A stretch of 64,000 nucleotides of DNA, taken from a bacterium (lineage in GTDB: Bacteria > Planctomycetota > SZUA-567). A program made the translations under genes and the position numbers. The first letter of the stretch is position 1, and each line of letters opens with the position of its first letter. Under the pieces are notes generated by a model. The model made no database searches. It worked only from the letters and a program-made list of their open reading frames with translations, and was not told where the DNA came from. The stretch is from the NCBI GenBank assembly GCA_003245715.1, contig QKCJ01000031.1:62001-126000 (forward strand), written 5' to 3'. Shown here one piece after another: positions 1 through 8,969 of the stretch.

Positions 1-976
1 CCGCCTGCGCACCATTGATCGCCACAAAATATGAGACCGCCCCCGGAAGCGGCGGCGGCATCGCTCCGCCCGAAGCTCCGGTCGCACCGGTCGCAGCCGC
101 AGAATTCATCCCCGCCTGCATCGCACCAGTAACAACCCCACCCATGCCAAGGCCGGCAATCATTCCCATTCCGCCCGCGCCCTGCCCCGGATTATTAGCC
201 ATATCACCAATCGCGTCCGCCGTCTTCATCTGGGTATACGTTCCCATGTTGCCGATAACGCCCATCTTCGTACGCTGGTCAAGCGCCTTCTCAACCTCTT
301 CCGGCAGGGAAATATTTTCAACCAGTAACTTCGTAAGCTCAAGTCCGTACTCATTAAACTCCGGACGTATCTGGTCGATCAGCTTGCCGCCAAGTTCATT
401 ATAATTAGCCGCCAGATCAAGCGCTGGGATCTTCTGCTCGCCAAGGGCATCGGCAAAACGGCTGCATAAAATATCGCGGAGCTGCCCCTCAATCATGCTC
501 TGGTCAAAGTCAGGAATCGTTCCCGCAATTCCTTTAACAAACGCCCCCGGATCTTTAACCTGAAAACAGAACGTACCAAACGCACGCAAGCGCAGCGGCC
601 CGAATTCCGCGTCACGCAGCATGATCGGATTTTTCGTGCCCCACTTCAGGTTAAGAAACTGACGGGTCGTGACAAAATAAACATCACATTTAAACGGCGC
701 ATCAAAGGCGTATTTCCAACTCTTAAGCGTAGTCAGGATCGGAATATTGTTAGTCGTCAACTCGTGACGCCCCGGCATAAAGACATCACCAAGCTCACCT
801 TCATGCAGAAATACCGCCGCCTGCCCCTCACGGACAATCAGCTGCGCACCATTTTTAATTTCGTTATCATAGCGGGGAAATTTCCAGACCACCGTATCGC
901 GTGAATCATCCACCCACTCGATAACATCAATAAATTGCCCCTTGGCCTTATTCATAAAACTGTCAAACAGTCCCAT
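1..976 (-). CDS. SPFH-domain protein with C-terminal GYF-like segment (partial)
   Basis: The frame is open from an ATG at 976 to the window edge, so 325 codons are visible and the C-terminus is missing. An AAGGAG ribosome site precedes the ATG. The first 250 residues resemble the SPFH (stomatin/prohibitin/flotillin) family often labelled virion core protein (YdjI type), with the early segment GLFDSFMNKAKGQFIDVIEW. A glycine/alanine/methionine-rich linker follows. The last visible residues, SYFVAINGAQAG, look like the start of a GYF_2 (DUF4339) domain. Such proteins are thought to form cytoplasmic or membrane-associated scaffolds; no specific role can be read here. It lies downstream of coaB but is separated from it by a terminator, so it is probably transcribed alone. 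Confidence 0.75.
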   Translation of the reverse strand, partial: MGLFDSFMNKAKGQFIDVIEWVDDSRDTVVWKFPRYDNEIKNGAQLIVREGQAAVFLHEGELGDVFMPGRHELTTNNIPILTTLKSWKYAFDAPFKCDVYFVTTRQFLNLKWGTKNPIMLRDAEFGPLRLRAFGTFCFQVKDPGAFVKGIAGTIPDFDQSMIEGQLRDILCSRFADALGEQKIPALDLAANYNELGGKLIDQIRPEFNEYGLELTKLLVENISLPEEVEKALDQRTKMGVIGNMGTYTQMKTADAIGDMANNPGQGAGGMGMIAGLGMGGVVTGAMQAGMNSAAATGATGASGGAMPPPLPGAVSYFVAINGAQA

Positions 977-1082
977 CTGCCATCTCCTTGATTTTTAAAG
1001 TTTAAGCTACCCGCTAACGGCCCGTAGCCATAAAGAATTATCCTGAAAGTCATTTTACCTAGCAACCGGTTTTTCTTCAAGC

Positions 1083-1116
1083 AAAAGAAAAATACCGGCA
1101 CAAATATATGCCGGTA
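1083..1116 (-). terminator. Rho-independent terminator after coaB
   Basis: On the minus strand an 8-bp perfect stem (TACCGGCA/TGCCGGTA, 1093-1116) with an 8-nt loop is followed by a T-rich tract interrupted by a single C. It lies between the coaB stop and the SPFH gene start, so it ends the coaB transcript. Confidence 0.85.
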
Positions 1117-1146
1117 GCTGCAGAAATGAATGACTGTTTTATTATT

Positions 1147-1833
1147 TCAGCTGATAAGTTGCGAGAGAATCTCTTTGGCGATATCACGCTTACCTGTCGA
1201 GTTTATTTCCTTCTCAACACCGCCGCGGGTTATCAGCACAACCGTCGAACTCTCAGCAGCAAACGCCGAGACCGAGTTGACCGCAATCAGGTCAAGATTC
1301 TTACTCTCAAGCTTGCGCCTCCCTTCAGCAAGATTCATCGAGGCATCAAGTGAGAACCCGGCGATTTTTTTAGCCCCACGCTCCGGACGCGAGCTGATTG
1401 TCAGTAAAATATCCGCAGTACGCTTAAGCCGGATAACCAATTCACCCTCAGATTTTTTTAGCTTTTTATCCGTATACTCAAGCGGAGTGTAATCAGCCAC
1501 CGCCGCCGTCATAACAAGATAATCACACCAATGAAAACCAGCCTCAACCGCCGCCAGCATCTCAGCAGCACTGCGCACCCTGACGCACGCAATAGCATCC
1601 GGCACAACCGCCGCCCCCGGCCCCATTATCAGTAGCGGCGCAAGTCCAAGTTCCTTAGCCGCCAACGCCGTCTCAATCCCCATCCGCCCCGTCGAGCGAT
1701 TAGTAATAAAACGCACCGCATCAATATCCTCACAGGTCGGCCCGCCGGTAATCAGTACCCGCCCGCCCCGCGCAGCATCAAGTGCGTCAATCGCCGCTGA
1801 TATTTTTTCTGCAACCCCTGACTGACCAGCCAT
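1147..1833 (-). CDS. coaB: Stand-alone phosphopantothenate-cysteine ligase domain (CoaB)
   Basis: CoaB couples 4'-phosphopantothenate to cysteine in coenzyme A synthesis. The roughly 228-residue protein carries the DFP/CoaB fold only: a Rossmann-like start (GGRVLITGGPTCEDID), the NRSTGRMG nucleotide loop, the AAVADYTP motif and the following KLKKSEG lysines, all typical of the ligase half of CoaBC. The N-terminal CoaC decarboxylase half is absent, so that activity must be encoded elsewhere. The start is uncertain: an ATG at 1866 would add eleven hydrophobic residues, but the ATG at 1833 fits the family better, and neither has a strong ribosome site. It sits between the dnaK terminator and its own terminator, so it looks monocistronic. 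Confidence 0.85.
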   Translation of the reverse strand: MAGQSGVAEKISAAIDALDAARGGRVLITGGPTCEDIDAVRFITNRSTGRMGIETALAAKELGLAPLLIMGPGAAVVPDAIACVRVRSAAEMLAAVEAGFHWCDYLVMTAAVADYTPLEYTDKKLKKSEGELVIRLKRTADILLTISSRPERGAKKIAGFSLDASMNLAEGRRKLESKNLDLIAVNSVSAFAAESSTVVLITRGGVEKEINSTGKRDIAKEILSQLIS

Positions 1834-1871
1834 AACAAATATCCCGAAAATAAATGATAAAACCATTATAT

Positions 1872-1904
1872 AAAAAACCGCCGCCAGAGTAAACCGGCAG
1901 CGGC
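1872..1904 (-). terminator. Rho-independent terminator after dnaK
   Basis: On the minus strand a GC-rich stem (CCGCTGCCGG pairing with CTGGCGGCGG, with one G-U) is followed by six T. It sits about 40 bp past the dnaK stop and just ahead of coaB. Confidence 0.85.
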
Positions 1905-1945
1905 ATAATTACTTAAAATGTTGCAGAGATCAGAATGTGCAGAGA

Positions 1946-3892
1946 CTATTTCTTCTCGGCCTCATCATCAACAACCGTGAAGTCCGCATCAACCACATCA
2001 TCACCACCACGCTCACCGCCAGCTTCTCCGCCGCAGCTTCCGCCGCAACCTGCACCCGCGCCAGCGCCAGCACCACCAGCGCCAGCCTCGGCCTGTGACT
2101 GCTGATACATCTTCTGGGCAATTGAGTGGCTAGCCTTTTCAACATTCTTAAGGGCGGCTTCGATATCAGAAGCGTTCTTGCTGTCTTTAACCTTGTCAAG
2201 AGCTTCAAGAGCGGCTTCAACCTCACTGACATCAGCCGCGTCAAGCTTGTCCTTGTTCTCGTCAAGCATCTTCCTGATCTGGTAAACCGTCTGCTGCGCC
2301 TGATTCTGAAGATCAACAATCTTCTTCTTCTCTTCATCTTCCTTGGCGTGTTCTTCAGCATCGCGGACCATCTTGTTGATGTCGTCTTCGGTCAGACCTG
2401 TGCTGTCCTTAATGGTGATTGACTGCTCTTTGTTGGTAGCCTTGTCCTTGGCGCTTACTGACAGGATACCGTTGGCGTCGATCTTGAAGCAGACCTCAAC
2501 CTGCGGAACACCGCGCGGTGCCGGCGGAATACCGTCAAGCTGGAACTTGCCCAGAGTACGGTTATCCTGCGCCATCTTGCGTTCACCCTGAAGGACGTGG
2601 ATGTCAACAGCCGGCTGGTTGTCAGCAGCAGTCGAGAACACCTCGCTCTTCTCAGTCGGGATAGTAGTGTTGCGCTCAATCAGCGGAGTCATCACGCCGC
2701 CAAGAGTCTCGATACCAAGGGTCAGCGGAGTAACATCAAGAAGCAGAACATCATGAACGTCACCAGCAAGAATACCACCCTGAATTGCAGCACCAGCCGC
2801 AACAACTTCGTCCGGGTTAACCCCACGGTGCGGCTCCTTGCCGAAGATCTTCTTGACCACTTCCTGAACAGCCGGAATACGGCTTGAACCACCAACCAGA
2901 ACCACCTCGTCAATCTCACCGGTTGAAATACCGGCATCACGCATGGCTTCTTCACAAGGGGTCTTACAACGGTTAATCAGGCTGTCGCAAAGTTCTTCAA
3001 ACTTCGCGCGAGTCAGCGTCATCTGCAGGTGCTTGGGACCACTCGCATCAGCCGTGATGTAAGGAATATTGATATCAGTTGAAGTAGCAGCAGAAAGCTC
3101 ACACTTGGCCTTCTCGGCTGATTCCTTCAGACGCTGCATAGCCATCGCGTCATTAGAAAGGTCAACCGCCTGATCCTTCTTGAACTCGGCAATGATCCAG
3201 CGGATAATCGCTTCATCAAAGTCGTCACCACCAAGGTGGGTATCACCGTGGGTTGACAAAACTTCAAAAACACCGTCACCAACCTCAAGCACAGAAATAT
3301 CAAAAGTACCGCCACCAAGGTCGAAGACCGCGATCTTCTCGTTCGACTTTTTATCAAGACCATAAGCCAGTGATGCCGCAGTCGGCTCGTTGACAATACG
3401 CTTTACATCAAGACCCGCAATCCGCCCAGCGTCCTTGGTAGCCTGACGCTGTGAGTCGTTAAAGTAGGCAGGAACGGTGATAACCGCTTCTGTAACCTTC
3501 TCACCGAGATAATCCTCGGCACAGCTCTTGAGGTACTGCAGAACCATCGCAGAAATTTCCGGCGGGGTATATTCCTTGTCGCCGCACTTTACCTTCACAA
3601 GATCAGACGCGCCGCCAGTGATCTCGTAAGGAACCATCTTCTCTTCTTCACCAACCTCGTTGTGACGACGGCCCATGAAGCGCTTGATTGAATAAACTGT
3701 GTTCTTCGGATTGGTCACAGCCTGACGCTTAGCCAGCTGACCCACCAGACGCTCACCATCTTTGGTGAATGCCACAACAGAAGGGGTTGTCCGGTTACCT
3801 TCCTTATTCGGGATAACCTTCGAATCGCCGCCTTCCATAACCGCGACAACTGAGTTAGTCGTACCGAGGTCGATACCAATAATCTTACCCAT
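1946..3892 (-). CDS. dnaK: Molecular chaperone DnaK (Hsp70)
   Basis: ATP-dependent Hsp70 chaperone, 648 residues, the usual family length. Visible landmarks are the N-terminal phosphate loop [13 protein letters not shown], the [17 protein letters not shown] segment, the [13 protein letters not shown] motif, the VGGSSRIP motif and the interdomain linker region [20 protein letters not shown]. The C-terminal tail is rich in Gly, Ala and Cys (CGGSCGGE) before the conserved [10 protein letters not shown] end; cysteines in this tail are unusual. The start ATG is preceded by AAAGGA. No grpE or dnaJ is adjacent, and I see no CIRCE element in the upstream 200 bp, so heat-shock control is not evident from sequence. 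A strong terminator follows. Confidence 0.98.
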   Translation of the reverse strand: MGKIIGIDLGTTNSVVAVMEGGDSKVIPNKEGNRTTPSVVAFTKDGERLVGQLAKRQAVTNPKNTVYSIKRFMGRRHNEVGEEEKMVPYEITGGASDLVKVKCGDKEYTPPEISAMVLQYLKSCAEDYLGEKVTEAVITVPAYFNDSQRQATKDAGRIAGLDVKRIVNEPTAASLAYGLDKKSNEKIAVFDLGGGTFDISVLEVGDGVFEVLSTHGDTHLGGDDFDEAIIRWIIAEFKKDQAVDLSNDAMAMQRLKESAEKAKCELSAATSTDINIPYITADASGPKHLQMTLTRAKFEELCDSLINRCKTPCEEAMRDAGISTGEIDEVVLVGGSSRIPAVQEVVKKIFGKEPHRGVNPDEVVAAGAAIQGGILAGDVHDVLLLDVTPLTLGIETLGGVMTPLIERNTTIPTEKSEVFSTAADNQPAVDIHVLQGERKMAQDNRTLGKFQLDGIPPAPRGVPQVEVCFKIDANGILSVSAKDKATNKEQSITIKDSTGLTEDDINKMVRDAEEHAKEDEEKKKIVDLQNQAQQTVYQIRKMLDENKDKLDAADVSEVEAALEALDKVKDSKNASDIEAALKNVEKASHSIAQKMYQQSQAEAGAGGAGAGAGAGCGGSCGGEAGGERGGDDVVDADFTVVDDEAEKK

Positions 3893-4028
3893 AATATGTC
3901 CTTTCGTTTATGTCATAATAGCCTTAAATACACTCGTTAATCTTATATTCTGCAAATAGTGTTCCAGCACCATCAACAAAGCCTAACAAAGCACAAACCG
4001 CATTGATATAAAAGGACTTACGCATACC

Positions 4029-4065
4029 AAAAAAAATCCACCAGCAACAGATTTGCAGGTGGATT
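4029..4065 (-). terminator. Rho-independent terminator after the vanZ-like gene
   Basis: Perfect 8-bp stem AATCCACC/GGTGGATT (4035-4065) with a 15-nt loop, followed on the minus strand by eight T. It ends the coiled-coil gene - phosphohexomutase - vanZ transcript. Confidence 0.88.
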
Positions 4066-4100
4066 GAAGTGATAAGGTCAGAATGACACCCCCTAAAACA

Positions 4101-4532
4101 TTATGACAGGTGTAAGTATATGCCCGTTAAAGGCCGGATTTTTCTGCCCTTCTTCCAGGCAAGCGCCCGGCAGACAATCCAGGAAAGCAGAAACCCTAGA
4201 GCAACCCCAGTAGTATTGGCAATCAGATCACCAAGTTCGCATTGCCGGTTTACATACGGCTGAACCAGCTCTATAATCCCGCTAAAAAGCACCAACCCAA
4301 TCGCAATCAGATATTTAAGTTTATTATGCTTTAATCCTACCGGGAAAATCACAGACAAATAAGCAAGCATATGACCTACCTTGTCCCCACCGATTGCATG
4401 CACAGGCTGGGCAAGCGTTTCAAGCGAAAACAGCGCAGTAATCAGCAACAGCATAACCGAGCACCAGTAGCGATACTTACGCACCAGTCGCATCAGGCGC
4501 AACGGCATTTCCCAAAAAAGGTTCTTAAGCAT
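4101..4532 (-). CDS. VanZ-like integral membrane protein
   Basis: Small membrane protein of about 143 residues with roughly four hydrophobic segments. It carries the VanZ-family pattern: an early DKVGHMLAYLSV segment and a later IIELVQPYVNRQCELGDLIANTTG, the usual E-x-x-Q...D-x-x-x-N signature. VanZ proteins are named for low-level teicoplanin resistance, but most chromosomal members have unknown roles. I chose the ATG at 4532, which overlaps the upstream phosphohexomutase stop by eight bases, implying translational coupling; a longer in-frame extension upstream would lie wholly inside that gene. It is the last gene before a terminator. Confidence 0.8.
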   Translation of the reverse strand: MLKNLFWEMPLRLMRLVRKYRYWCSVMLLLITALFSLETLAQPVHAIGGDKVGHMLAYLSVIFPVGLKHNKLKYLIAIGLVLFSGIIELVQPYVNRQCELGDLIANTTGVALGFLLSWIVCRALAWKKGRKIRPLTGIYLHLS

Positions 4533-6339
4533 TATCAACCATATCCCGGGCTTTCTGCAGGATACCAGAGGCCGCATCTTCATACTCCTTGAGCATACCC
4601 GCTTCATCAGCCAGCGCACTCTCACTGGCCAGTTCAAAATAATAACGGAATTTCGGCTCAGTACCAGACGGTCGCAGCAGAATCCAGCTACGGTCCGGAA
4701 AGATTACCTTCAAACCGTCAATGACATTAATCGAGGCTATTTCCTTCTCGCCAGAAGCAAAAACAACCTTGTCGCCAGCCTTATAGAGTTTATGCTGCAG
4801 AGTATCAACCACCGCCTTCTTATAAGCCTGCCACGCTTCAACGCTCACACCCTTGACATCCGCGCCGGCCTTTGAGGGATAAAAATAACCATACTTCGCG
4901 CGCAGCTTGTCATACTGTACAGACAGATTCTCACCACGGGCAATCATCGCTTCAAGCGCCAGTAATAACCCCGCAAGCGCACACTTCTCAAGCGTATGCC
5001 CCATGCAGGAAATACCGTCAGACTCTTCAAACGCCAGAACGGCCTTGCCACTGCCAAGCGCCTCGCGGAAATTCTTAAAGCCTACCGCAGTTTCAAAGAC
5101 TTCCATTCCCTCTTTCTTGGCGATCTCAAGCGCAAAGTCACTCGACGGTGCTGTTGATGCAATCCCGCCCTTGAGGCCACGCTCAAGCAGACTCGCATAA
5201 GCAATCGCGCCAAAACGGTTCATGTCAATATCCATAAACTCGTCGGCAAAACGGATACGGTCAGCGTCCGGATCGAGCGCAACCGCCAGTGAAAACTTGC
5301 GTCCCATCTCTTTAAGCATTCCAAGCAGCGGAGCCTGATTAGCCGCGCTCGGTTCAGGCTTAACACCGTGAAAACTGTAATCCTCATCCTCATGCAGAAA
5401 CTTGATCGCACCTGCTGCAACCAGCTCGGAAACAACCTGCGCCCCAAGCAGCGCCTGCACATAACCGCGTGACGAGCCGTGCATGAAATCAACAACCAAC
5501 GCCAGATCAGACTTGTTAGCCAGCAGCCACTCACGGATGCGGGTCAGATCAAAGACCTTGCTCTTGGTCGCAACAAAATTGGTGAATATTTCTTTGGCAT
5601 TAATCTCTTCACACCTGCCATCACAGTCAGCCGGAATAAACACCCCGCCATTCATGTACGCATTGGACTTCTCTTCAATGATGCAGGTCAGCTCAGGACC
5701 GGCCGGACCGCCGTCAGCCGGGTTGAATTTCACACCCGCATAATCCATCGGATTATGTGACGGAGTAAAGTTAATTGATCCCGCCGCGTCAAGCTCTGTA
5801 ACCAGAGCAGAGCCGACACCAGTCGGGCACTCGCCAGCCAGATAAACCTTAACGCCCCCCGCAGTCAGCTCACGGATAGCGATCTCCATAAATGAATCGC
5901 CCATAAAGCGGTTGTCGCGGAAGACCACAATCCCATGGCTCTTGACCTCATCAAAGGACTTGTAGCTATTAACCTTCAGAAATTCCGCGCTCTGCATCAT
6001 CTCGACAATACCGCGGATAACCTTCGCGACGTTAAGCCCGGTAAAATCCTCGCCGATAACCCCGCGCCAGCCTGAAGTTCCAAAGACAACTGTCGTAGTC
6101 TCAGACGATTCCATGGCCTTGTTACCCTGAAAGTCACGGATGCTCTCAATAATATCACGACACTCTGAAACAACCTCCGCGCTTGTTCCGGGACGGTTAT
6201 AATACGCGCCGATTTCCTTGGCGACCTCCCAGATCTGGCCACCGGCAATATATGAATCAATCTGCGCCAGAACATCCTTGTCAGAAATTGTCTGCTCCGC
6301 CATTGATTTGACTGAATTTGAAAACTCCGCAACATCCAT
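4525..6339 (-). CDS. Phosphoglucomutase/phosphomannomutase family protein
   Basis: Alpha-D-phosphohexomutase, 604 residues, converting hexose 1- and 6-phosphates through a phosphoserine intermediate. The four domains are recognisable: the start of domain 1 (FGTSGWRGVIGEDFTG), the catalytic serine loop TPSHNPMDYAGVKFN, the metal-binding loop DPDADRIRFAD, the sugar-specificity loop FEESDGISCMGHTLEK and the phosphate-binding RPSGTEPKFRYYF near the C-terminus. About 80 residues precede domain 1, a longer N-terminus than in typical family members. AGGAG lies seven bases before the ATG. It is co-oriented with the coiled-coil receiver gene upstream and overlaps the vanZ-like gene downstream. Whether it prefers glucose or mannose cannot be decided from sequence. 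Confidence 0.92.
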   Translation of the reverse strand: MDVAEFSNSVKSMAEQTISDKDVLAQIDSYIAGGQIWEVAKEIGAYYNRPGTSAEVVSECRDIIESIRDFQGNKAMESSETTTVVFGTSGWRGVIGEDFTGLNVAKVIRGIVEMMQSAEFLKVNSYKSFDEVKSHGIVVFRDNRFMGDSFMEIAIRELTAGGVKVYLAGECPTGVGSALVTELDAAGSINFTPSHNPMDYAGVKFNPADGGPAGPELTCIIEEKSNAYMNGGVFIPADCDGRCEEINAKEIFTNFVATKSKVFDLTRIREWLLANKSDLALVVDFMHGSSRGYVQALLGAQVVSELVAAGAIKFLHEDEDYSFHGVKPEPSAANQAPLLGMLKEMGRKFSLAVALDPDADRIRFADEFMDIDMNRFGAIAYASLLERGLKGGIASTAPSSDFALEIAKKEGMEVFETAVGFKNFREALGSGKAVLAFEESDGISCMGHTLEKCALAGLLLALEAMIARGENLSVQYDKLRAKYGYFYPSKAGADVKGVSVEAWQAYKKAVVDTLQHKLYKAGDKVVFASGEKEIASINVIDGLKVIFPDRSWILLRPSGTEPKFRYYFELASESALADEAGMLKEYEDAASGILQKARDMVDNA

Positions 6340-6403
6340 CTGTATCTCCTGTTTTATTTCCTGTCTTGCATAAATGCAAAGTATAAAGTATCAGCAAAAA
6401 ACT

Positions 6404-8716
6404 TCAAGCCCGGCTGTCAAGCTCAGACAATTTATTACTAAGTTCAAGGCGCTCCATCTGAGAACGTTCATAAAGCTCAGTCAGTTCATCAACGCGCGCC
6501 ATCTGCTTCTGGATAAAATCCTTGTTCGCACTCTCAAGCTCGTCAATCTTGAGCTTCAATTCATTATTCTCACGGATCAGCTCCGCGTCCCCACAGCCAA
6601 GTTCAAGCTCCTCGACCTTCGCCTGCGCGCCAGCCAGCGCCTCCTGCTGGTCATGCACCTCCCACTCAAGATCAACCAGAGACTTCTCAAGTATCTCCAT
6701 CTTCGCTTCACGGGATTGTGCTTTTCTCAGCTCTGTACCCAGCCTGCGCCGGGCAGCCTGCTCAGTCTTAAGCTCAAGGCTAAGCTGGCTGATAGTATCC
6801 GCCAGAACGTCAAATTCATCACTGCGGTCAGCCAGCGCATGCAGACGGTTAACCAGCATCTGCAGGTCCTCAATCCGGCTTGCCATGCCCGCTTTTTCAG
6901 AATGCAAATCACCAATCTGCTCCTCAAGGGCAGCCTTGCGCGCCGCGGCATTCTCAAGCTCTTTTTTAAGCAACTCTATCTCGTCACTCTCACGCGCCAC
7001 CTCAACCGCCGCCTGCTCAAGCTCCTGACAACGGATCGCATAACCGTCGCGCTCCTCCTCGGCAGACGCCAGCTTCCAGAGCGTGTCCTTGACCTCCTCC
7101 TTAAGCCCGTCAACCTCCGCGCGCAGAGTCGCCGCATGCTCTTCAGATTTCTGCAGCGCCGCCTCAACCTTACCGCGTTCAAGCTCCAGATCATTATCAA
7201 GCTTTTCAATCTGCGAAACCCTCAAGGTCAACTGCCCCTGCAGGCTCTTGATCTGCTCATTAAGTTCCGCCGATTTCCCGCTCTCAGCTCTGGCCGCTTC
7301 AACCTTCTTGCGCTCCTGCATCAAATTATTCTCAAGCTCCTTAAGTTGCGCGGCGTTGTTCTCAAGCTGAGCCTGCAAACTTCTGACCTGTTCGTTTAAT
7401 GCCGCAGACTTGTCAGCCTCGACCTTGGCCGCTTCAAGCAGGGATAACATTTCCTTATTATTATTGAGCGCCCCGGCAAGTTCTTTTTCAGATGCGAATA
7501 ATTTCTTCCGCACCGCTTCAACCTCAGCCGCCGAGACCAGTTCCTTCTCACGCTTGAGCGCATCCTCAAGGAGTTTCTCAAGCTTGCTGCGCTCCTCTTC
7601 AACCGATTTGAGATCACTCTCGGAAGAAAGTTTTTTCTCAAGTTCACTAACCCGCGCCTCAGCTTTCTCCCGCGCCTTCTTCTCACGCTCAATAGCAACA
7701 TGTTCCGCTTCAATAAGCGCAGTCTGCCCCGCCTCAAGCTCGCGGCAGCGCTCCTCAAGCACCCTGATAACCCCCTCAAGGTCCTGCATCGCCGACTCCG
7801 CCTCACAGCTCTTCTCAAGCAGAGAATCACCGATAAACACGCCAGAATCCACCGCCGCAGTCTGATCCGCAATCTCCCTGACCTCTTCAGCCGAGAGACA
7901 ATTATCGTCTACTTTTTCTACTTCTTCAGGCGAAATATCCTCAGACGCAACCTCAGCGTCCTGCTGCTGACCGGCCATATCACAGATCCCCGGCTCAGCC
8001 ACAACACTCTGACTATCACCCTCAGCCGGCTCTTCATCACTGGCCGCCTCAGCCGCTTCCTGCGCCGCAACTGACTCCACCTTAAAGTTATCAACCTCGT
8101 CCCCGATAGTCGCAGAGAAACCAGCATCCTGCGTTACAGGTTCCTGAACAATTTCATCCTCTTGCGTAACCTCACAGATGACCTCCGCCGAGAGTTCTTC
8201 AATATCTGCCGCGTCAAGCTCGTTCTCACTGTCATCTTCCTCGACATCCAGCTCAAGCTCCGCCGGATCAATCCCCTTAACAGCTTCAGGCTCTGCCGCC
8301 GCAGCTTTATTAAACGGCCCCGAAGTATCAACCCCAGCGTCACTGAAAGCAGCGCAGACATTTATCGCGCCGTTAATATCAACCTCGCCATTGCGAAACG
8401 TGCCGACCGCACCAAGCGAGATGACTTCATGCTCAAGGTGATGTTCGTCATGGTTAAGCAGCACCGCCACCGGCGTCTCACGCGCCAGCATCTTCATAGA
8501 CTTTAAAACATCAATCCCCTCACCATCACGCAGATGCAGCGAGAGCAGAACCAGATCAAACCTGCCGTCATCAAGACGATGCCCCGCGTCACGGATATTG
8601 GAAGAAGTGTTGAGCTTGACCCGCCCACCGGCCTCACGGATAAACTGCGAGAAAGTCGCACTCATACCACGCTGACAGTTTTCGACCAACAGAATTCTCT
8701 TGGCAGTATCGGTCAT
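6404..8716 (-). CDS. Degenerate receiver domain fused to a long coiled coil
   Basis: A 770-residue protein. Residues 1-120 have the CheY-like receiver pattern (KRILLVEN..., DLVLLSLHLRDGEGIDVL, GAVGTFRNGEV), but the phosphoacceptor aspartate is serine (S59), the acidic pair is E12-N13, and the conserved lysine near 109 is lost. It should therefore not be phosphorylated in the usual way. Residues 150-290 are very acidic and probably disordered. From about 300 to the end the sequence is heptad-like, rich in E, K, L, A, and almost certainly a long coiled coil. It lies downstream of an FHA/Ser-Thr kinase gene and upstream of the phosphohexomutase. A structural or scaffolding role is inferred; no function is known. 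Confidence 0.85.
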   Translation of the reverse strand: MTDTAKRILLVENCQRGMSATFSQFIREAGGRVKLNTSSNIRDAGHRLDDGRFDLVLLSLHLRDGEGIDVLKSMKMLARETPVAVLLNHDEHHLEHEVISLGAVGTFRNGEVDINGAINVCAAFSDAGVDTSGPFNKAAAAEPEAVKGIDPAELELDVEEDDSENELDAADIEELSAEVICEVTQEDEIVQEPVTQDAGFSATIGDEVDNFKVESVAAQEAAEAASDEEPAEGDSQSVVAEPGICDMAGQQQDAEVASEDISPEEVEKVDDNCLSAEEVREIADQTAAVDSGVFIGDSLLEKSCEAESAMQDLEGVIRVLEERCRELEAGQTALIEAEHVAIEREKKAREKAEARVSELEKKLSSESDLKSVEEERSKLEKLLEDALKREKELVSAAEVEAVRKKLFASEKELAGALNNNKEMLSLLEAAKVEADKSAALNEQVRSLQAQLENNAAQLKELENNLMQERKKVEAARAESGKSAELNEQIKSLQGQLTLRVSQIEKLDNDLELERGKVEAALQKSEEHAATLRAEVDGLKEEVKDTLWKLASAEEERDGYAIRCQELEQAAVEVARESDEIELLKKELENAAARKAALEEQIGDLHSEKAGMASRIEDLQMLVNRLHALADRSDEFDVLADTISQLSLELKTEQAARRRLGTELRKAQSREAKMEILEKSLVDLEWEVHDQQEALAGAQAKVEELELGCGDAELIRENNELKLKIDELESANKDFIQKQMARVDELTELYERSQMERLELSNKLSELDSRA

Positions 8717-8969
8717 AATATAATCCCGTTATTTTCTATAATGCACTTAACAATATAAAACGTTTTTCCACCACCACAAATAAGCCCCAGCCTGCCATTC
8801 ACCCAAACAGACAAACCAGCCCCGGCTTATCAACATAACCTCAAAACACAGCACCACCGACCGGCAAAAACATACCCGCCACCAGCGCTACAATTTTGCA
8901 CAGGATATTATATTTATGTTTGCTTTTTTTTACAGGGGAAAATCCGCGGGTATTCGGTATGAGTTGAGA

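Noticed and set aside
3893-4028. Possible CIRCE or heat-shock promoter ahead of dnaK
   Set aside because: I looked for TTAGCACTC-N9-GAGTGCTAA and sigma-32-like boxes on the minus strand; only a loose GAGTG match is present.
6374-7399. Long plus-strand open frame of 341 codons opposite the coiled-coil gene
   Set aside because: It is the antisense reading of a repetitive Glu/Leu/Lys-rich coiled coil, which keeps opposite frames open. The product is Leu/Arg-rich without any motif, and no ribosome site precedes it.
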